Below, one piece after another: positions 17,958-26,089 of a stretch of 64,000 bases of DNA. The notes under the pieces were generated by a model. The model was not told where the DNA came from. It was given only the letters and a program-made list of their open reading frames with translations, and ran no database searches. This DNA comes from Streptomyces netropsis (GTDB lineage Bacteria > Actinomycetota > Actinomycetes > Streptomycetales > Streptomycetaceae), in NCBI RefSeq assembly GCF_014203545.1, contig NZ_JACHJG010000015.1:62001-126000 (forward strand). The letters are read 5' to 3'. How positions within the stretch are numbered: the stretch's first letter is position 1; each line of letters starts with the position of its first letter. The position numbers and the translations under genes were made by a program.

Positions 17958-18761
17958 ATGACCGAGGTATGGGGGTCCCCCCAGCAGAGCAAGGGGGAGG
18001 CTCGGCACACCCCAGGCACCCCATGCTGGACAAGCCTCCTGGTGCACGATCTGGAGGCTATCCAGGACTTCTACAGTGGTCTGTTCGGCTGGAGCTACTA
18101 CAGCCCCGGACCACGCCAACTGGGCCCGTACGTCCGTGCGACGATCGACGGCCGCGATGTGGCCGGGATCGGCGAACTGCTGCCCGACCGCCATCTGTCG
18201 ACCACCTGGACGACGTATCTCGCGAGCGACGACGCGGACGCGACCGCGGAGTGGATCCGCTGTTCCGGCGGCACGGTGGGCGTCGGCCCGCTGACCGCGG
18301 AGGACGCGGGGCGGCTCGTGCTCGCCTCCGACCCGGCGGGCGCGCCCTTCGGCGTCTGGCAGGGCCAGGAGCTGGTGGGCCCCGCGCTGGTGGGCGTGCC
18401 GGGCACGCCGGTCTGGCATGAGCTGATCACCTATGAAGCGACCGCCGTCGTGAAGTTCTACCAGGCCCTCTTCGGCTACGAGACGGTGTCGGCCGACGCG
18501 TTGGACACCGACTACCTCACCCTGCTCGTGGACGGCCGTCCGGTCGCCGCCGTCCACGGTGTGGGGGCCGCCCTGCCACGTCGCCGGGGCCCGCACTGGA
18601 TGACGTACTTCGAGGTGACGGACACCGATGCCGCCGCCCGGCGGGCGAGCGAGCTCGGCGGCCGGGTGCTGCTGCCGCCCCAGGAGGGGCGGACCGGCCG
18701 GGTGGCCACGGTCGCGGACCCAGAGGGGGCCGTCTTCACACTCCTACGGACGACGCGTTAG
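17958..18761 (+). CDS. Double VOC (glyoxalase/bleomycin-resistance fold) protein
   Basis: 267 aa, two vicinal-oxygen-chelate modules in tandem (about residues 22-130 and 145-265), beginning GTPCWTSLLVHDLEAIQDFY and VWHELITYEATAVVKFYQ. Members bind small molecules or do metal-dependent chemistry; no substrate can be given. The first 20 residues come from a GC-rich dispersed repeat (17971-17999) lying inside the coding start, so the N-terminus is probably an expansion. ATG at 17958 with a GGAGAGAG ribosome site. The 3' end overlaps the convergent thymidine kinase gene by 26 bp. Confidence 0.85.
   Translation: MTEVWGSPQQSKGEARHTPGTPCWTSLLVHDLEAIQDFYSGLFGWSYYSPGPRQLGPYVRATIDGRDVAGIGELLPDRHLSTTWTTYLASDDADATAEWIRCSGGTVGVGPLTAEDAGRLVLASDPAGAPFGVWQGQELVGPALVGVPGTPVWHELITYEATAVVKFYQALFGYETVSADALDTDYLTLLVDGRPVAAVHGVGAALPRRRGPHWMTYFEVTDTDAAARRASELGGRVLLPPQEGRTGRVATVADPEGAVFTLLRTTR
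17971..17999 (+). repeat. GGGGG...GCAAGGGGGAG dispersed repeat, copy 2
   Basis: 29 bp able to form a hairpin, sharing the pattern of 12742-12770. It lies in frame in the first codons of the VOC gene. Confidence 0.55.
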
Positions 18762-19419
18762 CGGCCTCGTCCACGGGGTCCAGCGGCAGGACGTCGGGCG
18801 ACAGCGCCGCGGCACGGGCCGCGGCGGCCGTCAGCCGGCGGCGGTGGTGACGGCGGCACAGCACCTCGTAACCCACCACGGTCTCCGGCTGGTTGACGTC
18901 GCCCACGACCACCTGCGCGCCTTCGACGACCATCTGTCCGCCGACCGTACGGGCGTTGTGGGTGGCGCGCGCGCCGCACCAGCAGAGCGCCTCGACCTGG
19001 AGGACCTCTATCCGGTCGGCGAGTTCGACCAGGCGCTGGGAGCCGGGGAAGAGCCGGGTGCGGAAGTCGGTGGTGATGCCGAAGGCGAAGACGTCGAGTT
19101 CGAGGTCGTCGACGATGCGGGCCAGTTGGTCGACCTGCTCCGGGGCGAGGAACTGCGCCTCGTCGGCGATGACGTAGTCCGCGCGGCCGCCGGCGGAGAT
19201 GTGGCCGACGATGTGCGCGTAGAAGTCGAAGCCCTCGCCCGCCTCGACGGAGTCGGTGACCAGACCGAGCCGGGAGGACAGCTTTCCCTCACCCGCGCGG
19301 TCGTTCTTGGTGTAGATCATCCCTTGGAGTCCGCGGGTCGAGCGGTTGTGCTCGATCTGCAGAGCGAGGGTGCTCTTTCCGCAGTCCATGGTTCCGGAGA
19401 AGAACACCAGCTCGGGCAT
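18736..19419 (-). CDS. tdk: Thymidine kinase (type II)
   Basis: Phosphorylates thymidine in the dTTP salvage pathway. 227 aa. P-loop GTMDCGKSTLAL at residues 9-20, the DEAQFL motif, and a zinc site formed by CWCG (about residue 145) and the C-rr-H segment VLCRRHH near residue 185. The catalytic glutamate lies in the DEAQ motif as in the TK2-fold kinases. ATG at 19419 preceded by AAAGG; another ATG at 19440 would add 7 residues. The C-terminal extension after the zinc lid (about 40 aa) is Ala-rich. Convergent 26-bp overlap with the VOC gene. Confidence 0.93.
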   Translation of the reverse strand: MPELVFFSGTMDCGKSTLALQIEHNRSTRGLQGMIYTKNDRAGEGKLSSRLGLVTDSVEAGEGFDFYAHIVGHISAGGRADYVIADEAQFLAPEQVDQLARIVDDLELDVFAFGITTDFRTRLFPGSQRLVELADRIEVLQVEALCWCGARATHNARTVGGQMVVEGAQVVVGDVNQPETVVGYEVLCRRHHRRRLTAAAARAAALSPDVLPLDPVDEAANASSVGV

Positions 19420-19480
19420 GGGAAAGCCAATGCCTTTCATTTGTCTCGGTCGTCGGCGGGCGGGCGGTGGGGCGGGTCGG

Positions 19481-20689
19481 TCAGGTGCGTACTTCGAGGA
19501 GCGGCACGAGCTGCTCGACGGGCGTCATGGAACCGTGCAGCCCGACCATCGCGGACTCGTTCGGCTCGGTCTCGGACGCGACGATCGCGATGTCGTCGCG
19601 GGCCGCGGCGACGACATCGCCGATCCGGGCGTACACCCGGTCGTCGACGCCCTCCCCGGGCGGTCCGAACCAGCCGGCCTCGATGGCCTCGTCGCGGCCC
19701 GCCACCCACATCTGCTCGCCGAGCACCTCGCGCCACACGGCGAGCACATCGTTGGCGGCACCGGGCACGGCGTACACATGGCGGGCCCGGGCCTCGCCGC
19801 CGAGCAGGGCGACCCCGGCGCGCAGCTCCCAGTCCTCGTCGAAGTCGATGCGCGACTCCGGGTCGAAGGGGATGTCGATCATGCCGTGGTCGGCGGTGAC
19901 GTACAGCGCCGAGCGGGGCGGCAGCTGCTCGGCGAGCCGCTGGGCGAGCCGGTCCACGTACATCAACTGGCCGCGCCACTCGTCGGAGTCGACACCGAAG
20001 CGGTGCCCCTTGCCGTCGACCTCGCTGTAGTAGGTGTAGACGAGCGAGCGGTCGGCGGCGGCGAGCCGGTCGGCCGCGAGGTCCATCCGGTCCTCGCCGG
20101 AGAGCCGGCCGTGGAAGGTGCCGCCGCTCAGTGCGATCTTCGTCAGCGGGGTGTGCTGGAAGTCGGGTGCGGAGACCTGGCAGGTGTGCACCCCGGCGGC
20201 GTCCGCGAGTTGGAAGACGGTCGGGTACGGCTGCCAGACGTGCGGGTCGGTCCACGGCCGCCAGCGGAGCTGGTTCATCAGCGCTCCGGTGGCGGGGTCG
20301 GCGACGGTGTAGCCCGGCAGGCCGTGGGCGCCGGGCGGCAGACCGGTGCCCACCGAGGCCAGCGAGGTGGCGGTGGTCGACGGGAAGCCCGCGGTCATGG
20401 GCTCGCCGGTGCCGTTCATGGACGTGGCGAGCAAGGAGTGCAGGAACGGTGCCTCCGCCGGGTGGGCGCGCAGCAGCTCCCAGCCGAGACCGTCGATGAG
20501 GAAGACGCAGACCCGGTCGGCGGACGCGAGGTCCATGCCGGCGGGCAGGCCGGGGACGCCCATGCCGGACGCGATGGTGGGCAGCAGATCGGCGAGCGAG
20601 CCGGTGCCGTAGCGCGGGAGCGGGGCGGAGCGGGGGTCGAGCGGGGCGGGCTCGTGCCAGGCGGAGCCCGCCGTCGTCAGGTGTGCCAT
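19481..20689 (-). CDS. Alkaline-phosphatase-superfamily protein (type I phosphodiesterase/nucleotide pyrophosphatase)
   Basis: 402 aa. The metal-dependent core is readable: DRVCVFLIDGLGW (first metal Asp), the nucleophile Thr in AGFPSTTATSLAS, EVDGKGHRFG and VTADHGMIDIP (second metal site). Members cleave phosphodiester or pyrophosphate bonds of nucleotides or lipids; substrate unknown. No signal peptide, so likely cytoplasmic. The start overlaps the DUF5998 stop by one base (TGATG), indicating a two-gene operon. Confidence 0.9.
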   Translation of the reverse strand: MAHLTTAGSAWHEPAPLDPRSAPLPRYGTGSLADLLPTIASGMGVPGLPAGMDLASADRVCVFLIDGLGWELLRAHPAEAPFLHSLLATSMNGTGEPMTAGFPSTTATSLASVGTGLPPGAHGLPGYTVADPATGALMNQLRWRPWTDPHVWQPYPTVFQLADAAGVHTCQVSAPDFQHTPLTKIALSGGTFHGRLSGEDRMDLAADRLAAADRSLVYTYYSEVDGKGHRFGVDSDEWRGQLMYVDRLAQRLAEQLPPRSALYVTADHGMIDIPFDPESRIDFDEDWELRAGVALLGGEARARHVYAVPGAANDVLAVWREVLGEQMWVAGRDEAIEAGWFGPPGEGVDDRVYARIGDVVAAARDDIAIVASETEPNESAMVGLHGSMTPVEQLVPLLEVRT

Positions 20690-21276
20690 CAGCGGGCGGT
20701 GGCCGCGGTCGCCTCGGAGAGCGCCTGGGCGAAGGCCAGGGTCTGGCGGACGGTGTCCGGACCGTCGCCCGCCTCGCTGACGCGCAGGCTCAGGTCGTCG
20801 GCGGTGGACGAACCGGTGTAGCCGTGGTCGGCGTCGCAGTTGGGGTCGCCGCAGGCGGCGGGCTCCAGGTCGATCCGGGAGACCGCGCCCCAGCCGATGG
20901 TGAGGACGACCTCGCGCGGCAGGGTGCCGGGGGTGTACGACTCGGGGTTGGCGACGACGCGGCTGAGCACGACCGAGGAGATCCGGCCGATCTTCACGGA
21001 CTCGGTCGAGGTGGTGGCGTACGGGGACGGCGACGTGGCGTCGGCGGCCTGCTCGTCGGTGTGGCTGACGATGAAGCGGGTGCCGGTCAGGACGAGGACC
21101 GTGACATGGCGGCGGACCTCGTTCGAATCGAAGGTCGTCTCCTGGTGGACCAGGTACGAAACGACCGGCTCCCCGCCCACGGCGGCCTCCACCGCCTCGG
21201 CCACGAGGGCCGGGTAGTAGCCGCTGCGCTCGATCGCCGCGCGCAGCCCCTGGGTGGTCGTACCGGTCTTCGCCAT
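20689..21276 (-). CDS. DUF5998 family protein
   Basis: 195-aa soluble protein typical of actinobacteria: LRAAIERSGYYPALVAEAVE at the N-terminus, then a beta-rich domain (HVTVLVLTGTRFIVSHTDE) with a Cys pair in ACGDPNCDADHGY. The two Cys and nearby His/Asp could bind a metal. Function unknown to me. It is the first gene of the unit with the phosphodiesterase-like enzyme, so it may act with it. Confidence 0.82.
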   Translation of the reverse strand: MAKTGTTTQGLRAAIERSGYYPALVAEAVEAAVGGEPVVSYLVHQETTFDSNEVRRHVTVLVLTGTRFIVSHTDEQAADATSPSPYATTSTESVKIGRISSVVLSRVVANPESYTPGTLPREVVLTIGWGAVSRIDLEPAACGDPNCDADHGYTGSSTADDLSLRVSEAGDGPDTVRQTLAFAQALSEATAATAR

Positions 21277-21635
21277 ACGCCCATCCTACGGGGCGTACGG
21301 GGTCGCCTTGGCGCTTGGCCTTACCGGGCCCCTGGGGGTCCGAGGTCCGCGGCCGGCTCGGTCCGGTCCCCCTTCACGCCGCGTCGCGCGGGCGGGCGGA
21401 TCGTTCGACTGCGGGTCGTCTCGGCCGCCTGCGGCGGCGAGCCCCCTGCGGGCGCGTCCTCAAGCTCCCCCGGCTACCGCTGGGAGGTACCCCCAGCGGG
21501 CTGGTTCGGGCTGAGCTCAGCCTCCAAGCACGTCCGGCGTCCGAGGACACGGCACAGCAGCCCGTCCGGCGCTTGAGGACACCGCCGCGCAGCGGGGGTG
21601 CGCCCACCACGGCCCGCAGAGCGGGTCGTACCGCG
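21277..21635. repeat. Gene-free 359 bp built of dispersed GC repeats
   Basis: Contains a short hairpin CCGCTGGG-aggtacc-cCCCAGCGG (21477-21499), part of the widespread Streptomyces 'CTACCGCTGGGAGGTACCCC' type repeat, and the second copy of the 9303 repeat (21564-21606). The promoter of DUF5998 (minus strand) should lie near 21280-21330. No gene is credible here. Confidence 0.6.
21564..21606 (+). repeat. Dispersed repeat copy B (GTCCGGCGCTTGAGGACACC...)
   Basis: Second copy of the 43-bp repeat at 9303-9345 with one or two differences, located 30 bp beyond the 3' end of the PatA-like gene and opposed to it. Confidence 0.85.
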
Positions 21636-24437
21636 TCAATACGCGGGCAGGCTGCGCGGGCCGAGATCGGTGCGGGCCGGGGGCGGGGCGAGGCGTATGG
21701 CCGCGCCGAGTACGTGGACGCCGTGCGGCGCGACGATCACGGGCTCCAGGTCGGCGCCCACGACCTCGGGGTGGTCGTCCACCAGACGCGAGACGCGCAG
21801 CAGCAGCTCTTCGAGGGCGCCGGTGTCCACGGGGGCGGAGCCGCGCCAGCCGAAGAGCAGCGGCGCGGTACGGATCGAGCGGATCAGCTCGGCGACGTCC
21901 CGGTCGGTCGCGGGGACGAGGCGGTGGGCCGTGTCACCGAGCAGCAGGGAGGGCGCCCCCGCCAGCCCGAAGGAGAGCACCGCGCCGGCCGCGGGGTCGA
22001 TCGCGGCCCGTACGACCGTGTCGACGCCGCGCGGGGCCATCGACTGCACCACCAGCCAGCTCTCCTCGGGCTTGCCGAGCAGCTCGGTCAACTCCGCGTA
22101 GGCCCTGCGCAGTTCGCCTTCGCCGCCCAGGTCGAGCCGGACGCCGCCGAGGTCGGCGCGGTGGCGCAGGTGCGGGGCGGTGGGCTTGAGCGCCACGGGG
22201 AACCCGAGCCGGTGTGCCGCGCGGACGGCGCTGTCGGGGTCGGGCGCGGGCAGGGCGGGCAGCACGGCGATGCCGTACCGGGCGAGCAGCCGCTGGGTGT
22301 CGGCGGCCGACAGCGTGACGGCCCGGGCGCCGCCCGGCGGTGCGGAGGCCGCGCCGTGAGCGGTCAGCAGCACGTCGATGTCGGCGGCCGCGCCGGCCTC
22401 GTCGATGTCGTCGTACTCGGGCACCCGGCCGGGCTCCGCGAGCTGCCGCCGCCATCGCGCGTAACGCGCGGCCTCGGCCAACGCCCGCACGGCGCGCTCG
22501 GCCGCGGGATAGGCGGGTATCCGCACGGCGGGCGAGCCGCCGACGGGGCCGGGCGTCCGCTCCGGCTCCCCCGGGGGCGCCCCGGGGTCGGCCGCCAACG
22601 CCTCGGCGAGGCCCTCGATCTCCAGGTGGACGACGGTGACGGGCTTGGCGGCCGGGGACTTCGCGACGGCTTCCCGCAGGGCGGTCGCGAGGTCGGCGGC
22701 GGAGGTGTCGCCCACCCAGGGGATCGCGGTGACCACCACGGCGTCGCTCCCGCCGTCCGCCAGGGCCTCGGCGAGGGCCGCGCGGAAGTCGGCGGGCCCC
22801 GCGGCCGTCGTGAGGTCGCGCGGGGGCAGCGGGCGCAGGCCCTCCGTGAGGCAGGCGTCGTAGGTGAGGAGGGCGAGCGACTCGGAATTGCCGAGGATGG
22901 CCACCCGCGGGCCGGCCGGCAGCGGCTGGGAGGCGAGGAGCAACCCGGCGTCGGCGAGCTCGGTGACCGTGTCGACGCGGATGACGCCCGCCTGCCGCAG
23001 CAGGTCGGAGACGGTGGCGTCGGGGATGCGGGTGGTGGGGACGGCGTGCCCGGTGGGGGCCGCGCCGCCGTGGCGGGCGCCCTTGACGACGACGACCGGC
23101 TTACGGGCCGCGGTGCGCTTGGCGAGGCGGGTGAACTTCCGGGGGTTGCCGATCGACTCCAGGTACATGAGGGCGACGTCGGTGTCCGGGTCGTCGTGCC
23201 AGTACTGGAGGAAGTCGTTGCCGGAGACGTCGGCGCGGTTTCCCGCGGAGACGAAGGTGGAGACGCCGACCAGCCCGGCGGCGCGCCGGTGCAGTCCGGC
23301 GAGCAGGGCGATGCCGATCGCGCCGGACTGGCTGAACAGCCCGAGCCGCCCGGCCGCGGGCAGCTCGGGCGACAGGGAGGCGTTGAGCCGGACGCCATCG
23401 GCGGTGTTGATGAGGCCGAAGGCGTTGGGGCCGATGATGCGCATGCCGTACGAGCGGGCCTGGCGGACGAGTTCGCGCTGGCGGGCGCGGCCGTCGGGGC
23501 CGCTCTCGGCGTATCCGGCGGAGAGGACGACGAGGCCCTGGACGCCGTGCTCGCCGCACTCGGCGACGACGGACGGCACCGCGGCGGCGGGCACGGCGAC
23601 GACGGCGAGGTCGACGGGGTCGGTGATGTCGAGGACCGAGCGGTGGGCGGGGACGCCCTCGGGCTCGAGGACGGAAAGCCCTTCGGGGAAGGCCCGGTTG
23701 ACCGCGTGCGTCCGCCCGGTGAAGCCGCCGGCCAGCACATTGCGCAGGACGGTGCGGCCCATGCCGCCCGCCTCGCGGCCCGTGCCGATGACGGCGACGG
23801 AGCCGGGGGCGAGGAGGCGCTGGACGGAGCGGGCCTCGGCGCGCTGCTCGCGGGCCCGCTGGACGGCGAGGGACCGGTCGGTGGGCTCGAGGTCCAGCTC
23901 GAGGCGGACGACGCCGTCCTCGAAGCTGCGCTTCTGGGTGTAGCCCGCGTCCGTGAACACCTTGATCATCTTGGAGTTGGCGGGCAGCACCTCGGCGGCG
24001 AAGCGCCGGATGGAGCGCTCGCGCGCGACGGCCGCGATGTGTTCGAGCAGGGCGGAGGCGACACCGCGGCCCTGGTGGGCGTCCTGGACGAGGAAGGCGA
24101 CCTCGGCCTCGTCGGCGGGGGCGGTGGCGGGCATGCCCCGGGCGTCGATGCGGTCGTAGCGGACGGTGGCGATGAACTCGCCCCCGACGGTGGCGGCCAG
24201 GCCCACCCGGTCGACGTAGTCGTGGTGGGTGAAGCGGTGCACGTCCCGGTCGGAGAGCCGGGGGTAGGGGGCGAAGAAGCGGTAGTACTTCGACTCGTCC
24301 GACACCTGTTCGTAGAAGCTGACCAGGCGGCCCGCGTCGTCGGAGGTGATGGGGCGGACCTGGGCGGTGCCGCCGTCGCGCAGCACGACGTCGGCTTCCC
24401 AGTGGGTCGGGTACGCGTGCTCGGACGGCGTCTGCAT
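21636..24437 (-). CDS. GNAT acetyltransferase / ADP-forming acyl-CoA synthetase-like fusion (PatA type)
   Basis: 933 aa. Domain order: GNAT N-acetyltransferase (about residues 12-175, with acetyl-CoA loop DAHQGRGVASALLEH), CoA-binding Rossmann domain (about 195-300, GSVAVIGTGREAGGMG), succinyl-CoA-ligase-like domains (about 330-620, GLFSQSGAIGIALL and VSAGNRADVSGND) and a C-terminal ATP-grasp_5 domain (about 690-930). This reversed order, GNAT first, is that of Streptomyces lividans PatA, which acetylates and inactivates acyl-CoA synthetases, rather than that of enterobacterial Pat. The ligase part is usually regulatory in such proteins. Start ATG at 24437, divergent from ptsH. Confidence 0.88.
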   Translation of the reverse strand: MQTPSEHAYPTHWEADVVLRDGGTAQVRPITSDDAGRLVSFYEQVSDESKYYRFFAPYPRLSDRDVHRFTHHDYVDRVGLAATVGGEFIATVRYDRIDARGMPATAPADEAEVAFLVQDAHQGRGVASALLEHIAAVARERSIRRFAAEVLPANSKMIKVFTDAGYTQKRSFEDGVVRLELDLEPTDRSLAVQRAREQRAEARSVQRLLAPGSVAVIGTGREAGGMGRTVLRNVLAGGFTGRTHAVNRAFPEGLSVLEPEGVPAHRSVLDITDPVDLAVVAVPAAAVPSVVAECGEHGVQGLVVLSAGYAESGPDGRARQRELVRQARSYGMRIIGPNAFGLINTADGVRLNASLSPELPAAGRLGLFSQSGAIGIALLAGLHRRAAGLVGVSTFVSAGNRADVSGNDFLQYWHDDPDTDVALMYLESIGNPRKFTRLAKRTAARKPVVVVKGARHGGAAPTGHAVPTTRIPDATVSDLLRQAGVIRVDTVTELADAGLLLASQPLPAGPRVAILGNSESLALLTYDACLTEGLRPLPPRDLTTAAGPADFRAALAEALADGGSDAVVVTAIPWVGDTSAADLATALREAVAKSPAAKPVTVVHLEIEGLAEALAADPGAPPGEPERTPGPVGGSPAVRIPAYPAAERAVRALAEAARYARWRRQLAEPGRVPEYDDIDEAGAAADIDVLLTAHGAASAPPGGARAVTLSAADTQRLLARYGIAVLPALPAPDPDSAVRAAHRLGFPVALKPTAPHLRHRADLGGVRLDLGGEGELRRAYAELTELLGKPEESWLVVQSMAPRGVDTVVRAAIDPAAGAVLSFGLAGAPSLLLGDTAHRLVPATDRDVAELIRSIRTAPLLFGWRGSAPVDTGALEELLLRVSRLVDDHPEVVGADLEPVIVAPHGVHVLGAAIRLAPPPARTDLGPRSLPAY

Positions 24438-24605
24438 GGGGCCAGCGTACGACCGGGGACCGACAACGGTTCGGCTCGCACCCCCGGCGGCGAGGGGGCA
24501 GGGTAGGGCTGTTGTCACCCGGGGGGGCGACCGGGGTGTCACGCGAGGTGTCGCCCGAGGCGTCGTGGGGAGCACCACACCGGAGCACCGCCACCCCCGT
24601 GAGAC

Positions 24606-24621
24606 ACTGGTCTAGACAACC
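24606..24621. promoter_or_regulatory. DasR-responsive element (dre) upstream of ptsH
   Basis: ACTGGTCTAGACAACC closely matches the 16-bp dre consensus A(C/G)TGGTCTAGACCA(G/C)T, with the palindromic core TGGTCTAGACA. It is centred about 32 bases before the ptsH ATG. DasR, an N-acetylglucosamine-phosphate-sensing GntR repressor, is known to control the PTS genes of Streptomyces; ptsH is one of its targets. Confidence 0.88.
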
Positions 24622-24645
24622 AATAGCGACTTGAAGGGCAACACC

Positions 24646-24927
24646 ATGGTTGAGCGCCGCGTCAACGTCGGCTGGGCCGAGGGCCTGCACGCCCGTCCCG
24701 CGTCGATCTTCGTCCGTGCGGCGACGGCCGCCGGCGTCCCCGTGACGATCGCCAAGGCCGACGGCAGCCCCGTCAACGCCGCGTCGATGCTGGCCGTGCT
24801 GGGCCTGGGCGCCCAGGGCGGCGAGGAGATCGTCCTCGCCACCGAGGCGGAAGGCGCCGAGGCCGCGCTCGACCGTCTGGCCAAGCTGGTCGCCGAGGGG
24901 CTCGAGGAGCTCCCGGAGACCGTCTGA
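24646..24927 (+). CDS. ptsH: Phosphocarrier protein HPr of the PTS
   Basis: Transfers phosphate from enzyme I to sugar-specific EIIA proteins. 93 aa, usual length in Streptomyces. The active-site histidine lies in GLHARPASIFVRAA (His about residue 15). The regulatory segment SMLAVLGLGAQGGEE (position of Ser46 in other HPr) follows. The ribosome site GAAGGG precedes ATG at 24646; an in-frame ATG at 24631 has no good site. It is a single-gene unit with a dre operator upstream and a strong intrinsic terminator downstream. Confidence 0.96.
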   Translation: MVERRVNVGWAEGLHARPASIFVRAATAAGVPVTIAKADGSPVNAASMLAVLGLGAQGGEEIVLATEAEGAEAALDRLAKLVAEGLEELPETV

Positions 24928-24947
24928 TTCACCGCGCTTCGCGCGTG

Positions 24948-24987
24948 GCGGGGCCGCGGCGGCCGATCGGGGCCGTCGCGGCCCCGC
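24948..24987 (+). terminator. Intrinsic terminator of ptsH with T-tract
   Basis: 17-bp GC-rich stem (24948-24964 / 24971-24987, one G-U pair) followed by CTCTTTTGTTTTC. One of the few terminators here with a true T-run. Confidence 0.93.
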
Positions 24988-25114
24988 TCTTTTGTTTTCT
25001 GTGGACACGTTGTTGTTTCGTGCGGACACGTTTGTTTGTGCGGGCGCACGAGGCCGCACCCCGGAATTACCCGGCCCCTCGCCCGTCGATGGCGCCTTGA
25101 ATAGCGGATTCTTG

Positions 25115-25843
25115 TTAAGAGCGAGCGCTCACCGTGTTTACGGATTGTTTCGGATTTCGCACGCGCCCGGTCCGTCCCACGCGCACCGCCCGCCGCAGCC
25201 GGTATTCACCCGGCGGCCGGCCTGCCCGCGCCTCGGCCAGCGCCCGGGCCCGCTCCGCGTCGCCCCGGGCGACGGCGTCGACGAGAGCCCCGTGGGCGTC
25301 CCAGATCTCGACGGGCCGCAGGGGGGTCTCCGGTGCGTAGACCCAGGCGATCTTGAGTCGTAGCTGGGTGAGCAGCGCGGCGAGGCTGGGGCTGCCGGAG
25401 GCGTGGGCGAGCGTCTCGTCGAACCAGTCGCCCAGGGGGCGCAGTTCTGCCGTACGGCCGCCCCGGGCGCGCTCCTGCCCCAGCCTGACCAGTCCGCGCA
25501 ACACCTTCAGATGGGCCTCCGTGCGGCGCTGAGCGGCGCGTGCGGCGCCGAGCGGCTCCAGCAGGGCGCGGACGTCGAGCAGATCGGCGGCCTCCCGCTC
25601 GGTGGGTTCGGCGACACAGGCCCCGGCGTGCCGACGGGTGGTCACGAACCCCTCGGAGGCGAGGGTGCGCAGGGCTTCGCGCACCGGCACCCGGGAGACG
25701 CCGTAACGGCGGGCCAGTAACTCCTCGATGAGTCGGCTGCCGGGCGGGTGGACCCCGGAGACGATGTCGTCGCGGATCGCCGCGCACACGGCGTGCGCGG
25801 AAATGCGGCTGCCTTCTCGCACTGCGTCGCCATTGCCGGTCAC
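25115..25843 (-). CDS. GntR/FadR-family transcriptional regulator
   Basis: 242 aa from GTG at 25843. N-terminal winged helix-turn-helix (about residues 12-75) with RLIEELLARRYGVSRVPVREALRTLASEGFV, then an FCD ligand-binding domain (about 85-220) with EPLGAARAAQRRTEAHL. The C-terminus is basic (RLRRAVRVGRTGRVRNPK). Ligand and targets unknown. It stands alone between ptsH and the M23 peptidase; there is no link to ptsH regulation beyond proximity. Confidence 0.85.
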   Translation of the reverse strand: MTGNGDAVREGSRISAHAVCAAIRDDIVSGVHPPGSRLIEELLARRYGVSRVPVREALRTLASEGFVTTRRHAGACVAEPTEREAADLLDVRALLEPLGAARAAQRRTEAHLKVLRGLVRLGQERARGGRTAELRPLGDWFDETLAHASGSPSLAALLTQLRLKIAWVYAPETPLRPVEIWDAHGALVDAVARGDAERARALAEARAGRPPGEYRLRRAVRVGRTGRVRNPKQSVNTVSARS

Positions 25844-26015
25844 GTGGGGCCCCGCATCAGTGAACCTCCGCCTTAATCCCCGCGAAACGCGGCCGATTGA
25901 CGTCTGTTCGGCGACTCTATTGCAATGCCGTGCGATTTCCGATGGGAGACCGGAATCCATGGCTATTTTTTGGCCAACGCGCCGGTCGGTGCGCCCGGTC
26001 GACGCTCCGGACCGA

Positions 26016-26049
26016 CACGAAGGCCCCGGCGGGAGCCAGGGCCTTCGTG
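26016..26049 (-). terminator. Terminator of the M23 peptidase gene
   Basis: 11-bp stem CACGAAGGCCC / GGGCCTTCGTG, 12-base loop, 41 bases beyond the peptidase stop. Confidence 0.75.
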
Positions 26050-26089
26050 AAGAAAAGTGTGTGCGGGACTGCCGCCCCGGACGCGTCGA

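Noticed and set aside
25134..25340. Plus-strand frame opposite the GntR regulator
   Set aside because: Shadow frame; Arg/Pro/Ser-rich, no start signals.
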